DNA of 47,894 bases, taken from NCBI GenBank assembly GCA_038241115.1, contig JBBRGA010000006.1, forward strand, positions 1 through 47,894, given 5' to 3'. Positions within the stretch are counted from its first letter, which is position 1; every line of letters begins with the position of its first letter. This stretch comes from JANYJJ01 sp038241115. Lineage in GTDB: Bacteria > Pseudomonadota > Gammaproteobacteria > Burkholderiales > Burkholderiaceae_C. The notes under the pieces were generated by a model that was given only the letters and a program-made list of their open reading frames with translations, did no database searches and was not told the origin of the DNA. Position numbers and translations under genes: made by a program. Positions 44,785 to 47,894 of this stretch are shown here, piece by piece.

Positions 44785-45610
44785 GGCTCAGAGCTTTGGC
44801 TCCAGCAGGCTGGGATGAGCCTGAATCGGGGGCAGGACCAACCTGCAGGGTGTTCGGTTTTTTGACGGCCCAGCGCCAAAGCGCGGTCGCGTCAAGAGGC
44901 AGGATGAGCAACCAGTGCTCCAGAATGGCCAAGGCCAACAAACTGCCCACCAAGGCCAAACCAATGGCTTGCGCCGGTTCGGTGCTGGGATCGAGTGCAC
45001 GCTTGACGATCAAGGTCAGCACAACACTGGCGGCAGCGACTGCAAACGGAAAGAACAAGTTGATCGGGCGTCGGCGGAAAAAGCTTTCGAGATAGGCCAA
45101 GTGCGGCGGCAGAAATTGCTCACTCAAATTGCGCACGCCGAAAAACAGATTCAGCTTGGCACTGATGCGCATGGCCCACAGCACGATAAAGGTCCAGGTG
45201 CCGATTTGGTTAGGGGCATTCCACGTGATCGCGACCACGACACAACCCACGGCCAAAATGCCGAGTTCGTGCCAAAGAATGGCGCGCACTGACTGCACGA
45301 AACGCTGCCCTTCAGGAAGGTTCGCAGGAATCGCGGTGGTTCGGGGCCCAGTGATCCAGCCGGTGAGGAAGGTCAACTCGTTCCATCCCCAAACCAAAAG
45401 TGCGCAGGTGAATGCGCAATAAACGTTGGCCACGCTGGTTTGTTGCGCGGTGTGCGACAGCGCCACCAGAGCTGCAGCGCTCAACAGCGTTGACAAAGCC
45501 AAACTCCACCGCACAGCGGTTCGCGACATGCGATTCAACAGCAGCACGATGCCAGTGCTGAACCACCAAATAAAGACCGCAAACAGCGCGGCGAGAGCGA
45601 GGTCTGACAC
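44741..45610 (-). CDS. puhE: Photosynthetic complex assembly protein PuhE (GTG start)
   Basis: A polytopic membrane protein of about 289 residues with seven to eight hydrophobic helices, conserved beside acsF in purple bacteria and linked to bacteriochlorophyll supply or reaction-centre assembly. Characteristic segments are FAVFIWWFSTGIVLLLNR at the start, WGWNELTFLTGWITGPR, WHELGILAVG and KLNLFFGVRNLSEQFLPPHL. The start is chosen as GTG at 45610, which places the first helix at the N-terminus. The only upstream ATG (45730) would run 41 bases into acsF and add a basic, unconserved leader. Confidence in the exact start is moderate. Confidence 0.9.
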   Translation of the reverse strand: MSDLALAALFAVFIWWFSTGIVLLLNRMSRTAVRWSLALSTLLSAAALVALSHTAQQTSVANVYCAFTCALLVWGWNELTFLTGWITGPRTTAIPANLPEGQRFVQSVRAILWHELGILAVGCVVVAITWNAPNQIGTWTFIVLWAMRISAKLNLFFGVRNLSEQFLPPHLAYLESFFRRRPINLFFPFAVAAASVVLTLIVKRALDPSTEPAQAIGLALVGSLLALAILEHWLLILPLDATALWRWAVKKPNTLQVGPAPDSGSSQPAGAKALSHESKSSHEKLFHAR

Positions 45611-45689
45611 GGTGGGTGACTTTGCGGTTCGGAGTACTTCTACAGCGTTGAGCGAGGGCTCTTGTGGCTTCGGTGGCGCGCTTCTGGCT

Positions 45690-46769
45690 TTACCAAGCCG
45701 CAGCCATGCGAATTTCTGTTGGCAACGCATGTCGGTTTACCGGCAGCATGTACAAGCGCAGAAAGGTCACCGCTCCCACAGACGCCCATTTGAGTTGACC
45801 CAACTTGCCCATCAAGCCACCGCGTGCTTTGGCCGCGTCCATTTGGGTTTGGGCTTCAAACAGCCTCGCGAACCCAGCCCGTAGTTTTGGGTTGTCTATG
45901 TCCAGCGAAATCGGGAAAACTTGTTCGGTGATCTTGTTGGTGATCTCGAACACTTTGTAGTCGTAAGCGGTTGGGTCCAAGCCCATGGCCGCTTTGAGCT
46001 GAGGCCGCGTGTGGTCGCGCACGTACATGGTGGCGTAGACCGCCAACAAGAAAAAGCGTATCCACAACAAATTGCCGCCGCGCAGCAGATGCGGCTGGCT
46101 GCGCATGATCAACGCGAAAGATTCGCCGTGACGGAATTCGTCATTGCACCAGCGCTCGAACCAACGAAAGATCGGATGGAAGCGTTTGTCGGGGTTGCGC
46201 TCGAGTTCGCGGTAGATCGTGATGTAGCGCGCGTAGCCGATTTTTTCCGACAAATACGTGGCGTAAAAAATGTACTTTGGCTTGAAATACTTATAGGCTT
46301 TGGTGCGTTTGAGGTCACCCATGTCGATGCCCATGCCAAAGTCTTTGAGCGACTGGTTGATGAAACCGGCATGACGCGATTCATCACGGGCCATGAATCG
46401 CATCAACGCTTTGATGTCGGGGTTGGTGACGTTCTTTTGAATCTCGTTATACAAAATACAGCCTGAGAACTCCGAAGTGAGCGAGCTGACCAAGAAGTCA
46501 ATGAACTCCTGGCGGAGTTCAGGTGAGACCTGCGAAAAACGCTCAGCCACCTCTGCCGCAAATTCGGGCGTGCGCTGGAAGTGATCGTGGTTGTTGTCGC
46601 CTTCGTATTCGGCCAGCATCGCATCCCACTCTTTGCGCAGGGGGGAGATGTCAAGCCGGTCCATGGCCTTGAAATCGGTGGTGTAGAAGCGCGGACTGAG
46701 CAGCGTCTCGGTTTTGGCCATGCGGCCAGCTTCTTCAGACGTATTCAGTGGTGCGGAGGTTGCTTGCAT
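45690..46769 (-). CDS. acsF: Aerobic Mg-protoporphyrin IX monomethyl ester cyclase
   Basis: Di-iron, oxygen-dependent enzyme that forms the isocyclic ring E of bacteriochlorophyll. The 359 residues have the iron-binding carboxylate/His motifs, including ARDESRHAGF and NDEFRHGESF, and the conserved YTTDFKAMDRLDISPLR segment near the N-terminus. Its presence means bacteriochlorophyll can be made with oxygen; an anaerobic BchE is not in the window. A second in-frame ATG at residue 17 is possible. It stands between puhC (55 bases before) and puhE on the same strand. Confidence 0.97.
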   Translation of the reverse strand: MQATSAPLNTSEEAGRMAKTETLLSPRFYTTDFKAMDRLDISPLRKEWDAMLAEYEGDNNHDHFQRTPEFAAEVAERFSQVSPELRQEFIDFLVSSLTSEFSGCILYNEIQKNVTNPDIKALMRFMARDESRHAGFINQSLKDFGMGIDMGDLKRTKAYKYFKPKYIFYATYLSEKIGYARYITIYRELERNPDKRFHPIFRWFERWCNDEFRHGESFALIMRSQPHLLRGGNLLWIRFFLLAVYATMYVRDHTRPQLKAAMGLDPTAYDYKVFEITNKITEQVFPISLDIDNPKLRAGFARLFEAQTQMDAAKARGGLMGKLGQLKWASVGAVTFLRLYMLPVNRHALPTEIRMAAAW

Positions 46770-46824
46770 GACTGCTGCTCTCGGTGGTTAAAACATCTCA
46801 ACTGGCGCACAAGTGCCTGGCAAA

Positions 46825-47391
46825 CTAGGGTTGCGCGGCTGCCGGCTTTGTAGACACGGGGTTTACTGAAGCAGCATTTACCGAGCCAGATTTCGAGGTG
46901 TCCAGTTGAACGGGATAAGGCTTCACCGGGGGTGCCAGGAAGCGCGCGAAATCACCTGAGTTGGTCGGACCGAACGACTCCAAGTCGATGCGTTTACCGG
47001 TAGCTGGATCGGTCAAGGTCAAGCGCCCGTCCACGCGGGCGGTGAGCTTGAAGGGCTGCCTTGAGCCGATTTCACGGGCGGTGCGTTCGCGCGTGAGAGC
47101 GCGCAGCGCACCCCGTACAAAGCCTTGTTCACCTTGCAGCTCTGCGACCGTGACACCCGTGACGCCGTCGGTCACCAACACACCGCCGTTGGGCATGTCT
47201 TCGAAGCGAAGCATGCGCTCGGCCATGGCCGCAGCCGCGAGTTGGTCGGGGCCGTTACCTGTGAGGCGAACCAGCGAAACCGAGATCAGCGAGAACGAAA
47301 TGATGGCGCCCGCGAAATACAAAATCCACTTGGGGAAGTTGTCAGGGGCTAACTTGGCAGGAGGGTTGGCGGCAGCCGCTTGTAAAGCCAT
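46825..47391 (-). CDS. puhC: Photosynthetic complex assembly protein PuhC
   Basis: A 188-residue single-pass membrane protein. After a 20-residue cytoplasmic segment comes one hydrophobic helix (WILYFAGAIISFSLISVSLV, about 22-41), then a periplasmic beta-rich domain (RMLRFEDMPNGGVLVTDG through RIDLESFGPTNSGDFARFL). A Ser/Ala/Pro/Val-rich tail ends the protein. PuhC homologues support light-harvesting and reaction-centre assembly in Rhodobacter. Its start lies 67 bases after puhB; a PpsR/CrtJ-type box lies in that gap. Confidence 0.93.
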   Translation of the reverse strand: MALQAAAANPPAKLAPDNFPKWILYFAGAIISFSLISVSLVRLTGNGPDQLAAAAMAERMLRFEDMPNGGVLVTDGVTGVTVAELQGEQGFVRGALRALTRERTAREIGSRQPFKLTARVDGRLTLTDPATGKRIDLESFGPTNSGDFARFLAPPVKPYPVQLDTSKSGSVNAASVNPVSTKPAAAQP

Positions 47392-47415
47392 CTTGACATC
47401 CGTGAAGCTGAGTGA

Positions 47416-47433
47416 TGTAAACCTAAGTTGACA
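47416..47433. promoter_or_regulatory. PpsR/CrtJ-type operator, TGT-N12-ACA
   Basis: TGTAAACCTAAGTTGACA matches the TGT-N12-ACA consensus of the photosynthesis repressor PpsR/CrtJ. The half-sites are nearly symmetric (TGTAAA against TGTCAA). It lies in the 67-base gap between puhB and puhC, about 25 bases upstream of the puhC start. PpsR usually binds two such boxes; I found only one in this gap. Confidence 0.6.
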
Positions 47434-47458
47434 TTGTTGCTCAATTCCAGAGGGTTTG

Positions 47459-47894
47459 TCACGTGGTTTGTGCTTGCCACTTCGAAGTGTGGGGCTGGGA
47501 ATTCCCTGATGCAGACGGCGGTGCCGTGTTGCCGGGCAGTGCAGATTCGGCAGCCACTAACGTCGTTTCGCTGCGACTGCCGCTTTTTCCAGCCTCCTGG
47601 TTTTTGACGGCCAACCACGCCGCCGTCAATTGATCAGAAACAAGCTGTGCGTTGGCCACGGCACGCAGCGTCGGTTCAGGCTTGGTGAAGCGCCATGGCC
47701 TGACGCTGGGCCAGAGTTGAGCCCAAGCAATGCGGTCTTGGCCGCTCAGTACCAAAGTGATGTCACCGTAATGGTCGGTCGATACTTTGATTGCATTGTC
47801 AGCGGCGCCTTGGTTCGTAGCTTTGTCCGACCCTTTTTTGTGCAGAAGCAAACCCGCCGAAGCCAACCTCTTGAGCGGCAGGTTAAAGGTGACT
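47459..47894 (-). CDS. puhB: Photosynthetic complex assembly protein PuhB, C-terminal part (cut by window edge)
   Basis: The frame is open to the right edge of the window, so only the last 144 residues are present. The fragment begins with TFNLPLKRLASAGLLL. It carries the PuhB signature in the middle: LVLSGQDRIAWAQLWP, then VRPWRFTKPEPTLRAV. The last 55 residues are a polar Ser/Thr/Ala tail without clear homology. PuhB is a membrane protein with pleckstrin-like repeats needed for reaction-centre assembly; its membrane helices would be outside the window. It precedes puhC, and puhA and bch genes are expected further right. Confidence 0.9.
   Translation of the reverse strand, partial: VTFNLPLKRLASAGLLLHKKGSDKATNQGAADNAIKVSTDHYGDITLVLSGQDRIAWAQLWPSVRPWRFTKPEPTLRAVANAQLVSDQLTAAWLAVKNQEAGKSGSRSETTLVAAESALPGNTAPPSASGNSQPHTSKWQAQTT

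Noticed and set aside
45611..45730. N-terminal extension of PuhE from an upstream ATG
   Set aside because: It would overlap the end of acsF by 41 bases and add a basic leader not expected in PuhE; GTG at 45610 fits the first helix better.

Overview
The window is GC-rich, densely packed bacterial chromosome. It suggests a betaproteobacterium of the order Burkholderiales, probably a photosynthetic member of the Comamonadaceae (Rhodoferax/Limnohabitans-like). The reasons are the def-fmt pair divergent from a LysM gene, dprA and smg; the fba-purC-purE-purK-sua5 gene set; a DUF1631 gene; a fused isobutyryl-CoA mutase; and, at the right edge, part of a photosynthesis gene cluster (puhB-puhC-acsF-puhE-crtI-crtB). 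AcsF is the oxygen-dependent cyclase of bacteriochlorophyll synthesis, which fits an aerobic or facultative anoxygenic phototroph. The family-level placement is inference from gene content, not from a database search.

Layout. 1-4.1 kb (minus): a GDSL-like lipoprotein with an altered active-site block, the tRNA t6A enzyme Sua5/TsaC, and purE-purK, where purK carries an in-frame minisatellite at its start. 4.2-6.3 kb: a thioredoxin-TPR (CnoX-like) gene and a helical-repeat gene lie between purE and purC. 6.3-12.4 kb (minus): purC, fba, a threonine dehydratase, pyk and pgk, a lower-glycolysis block with pyk and the dehydratase overlapping by four bases. 12.5-15.9 kb (minus): AzlD/AzlC branched-chain amino acid exporter, a small lipoprotein, fmt and def. 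15.9-19.2 kb (plus): LysM protein, dprA, smg. 19.3-25.3 kb (minus): yajC, secD, secF and a DUF1631 protein preceded by two minisatellites. 25.4-27.1 kb: an iron alcohol dehydrogenase (plus) converging on a BLUF blue-light photoreceptor (minus). 27.3-31.6 kb (minus): PPK2 and the 1097-residue IcmF. 31.8-34.3 kb (plus): an unknown gene, coaX and a 5'-nucleotidase. 34.3-38.1 kb: the ABC-F ATPase Uup (minus) and a TrhO/RluA double RNA-modification fusion (plus). 38.1-47.9 kb (all minus): puhB, puhC, acsF, puhE, crtI, crtB, an unlisted 55-residue membrane microprotein, a second BLUF photoreceptor, a short-chain dehydrogenase, a BenE-type transporter and gshB.

How they may work together. The right 10 kb is one continuous same-strand run in which photocomplex assembly, bacteriochlorophyll and carotenoid genes are followed by a membrane microprotein and a short BLUF sensor. 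A perfect TGT-N12-ACA palindrome, the PpsR/CrtJ operator pattern, sits between puhB and puhC. A BLUF protein (AppA) is the known antagonist of PpsR in Rhodobacter, so a BLUF/PpsR light switch built from stand-alone parts is the most attractive hypothesis here. Other notable points are the TrhO-RluA fusion, the repeat-extended PurK start, a 10-bp perfect hairpin inside the start of purC, and minisatellites of 10-24 bp at several gene boundaries. I saw no tRNA, rRNA, insertion sequence, prophage or CRISPR array.
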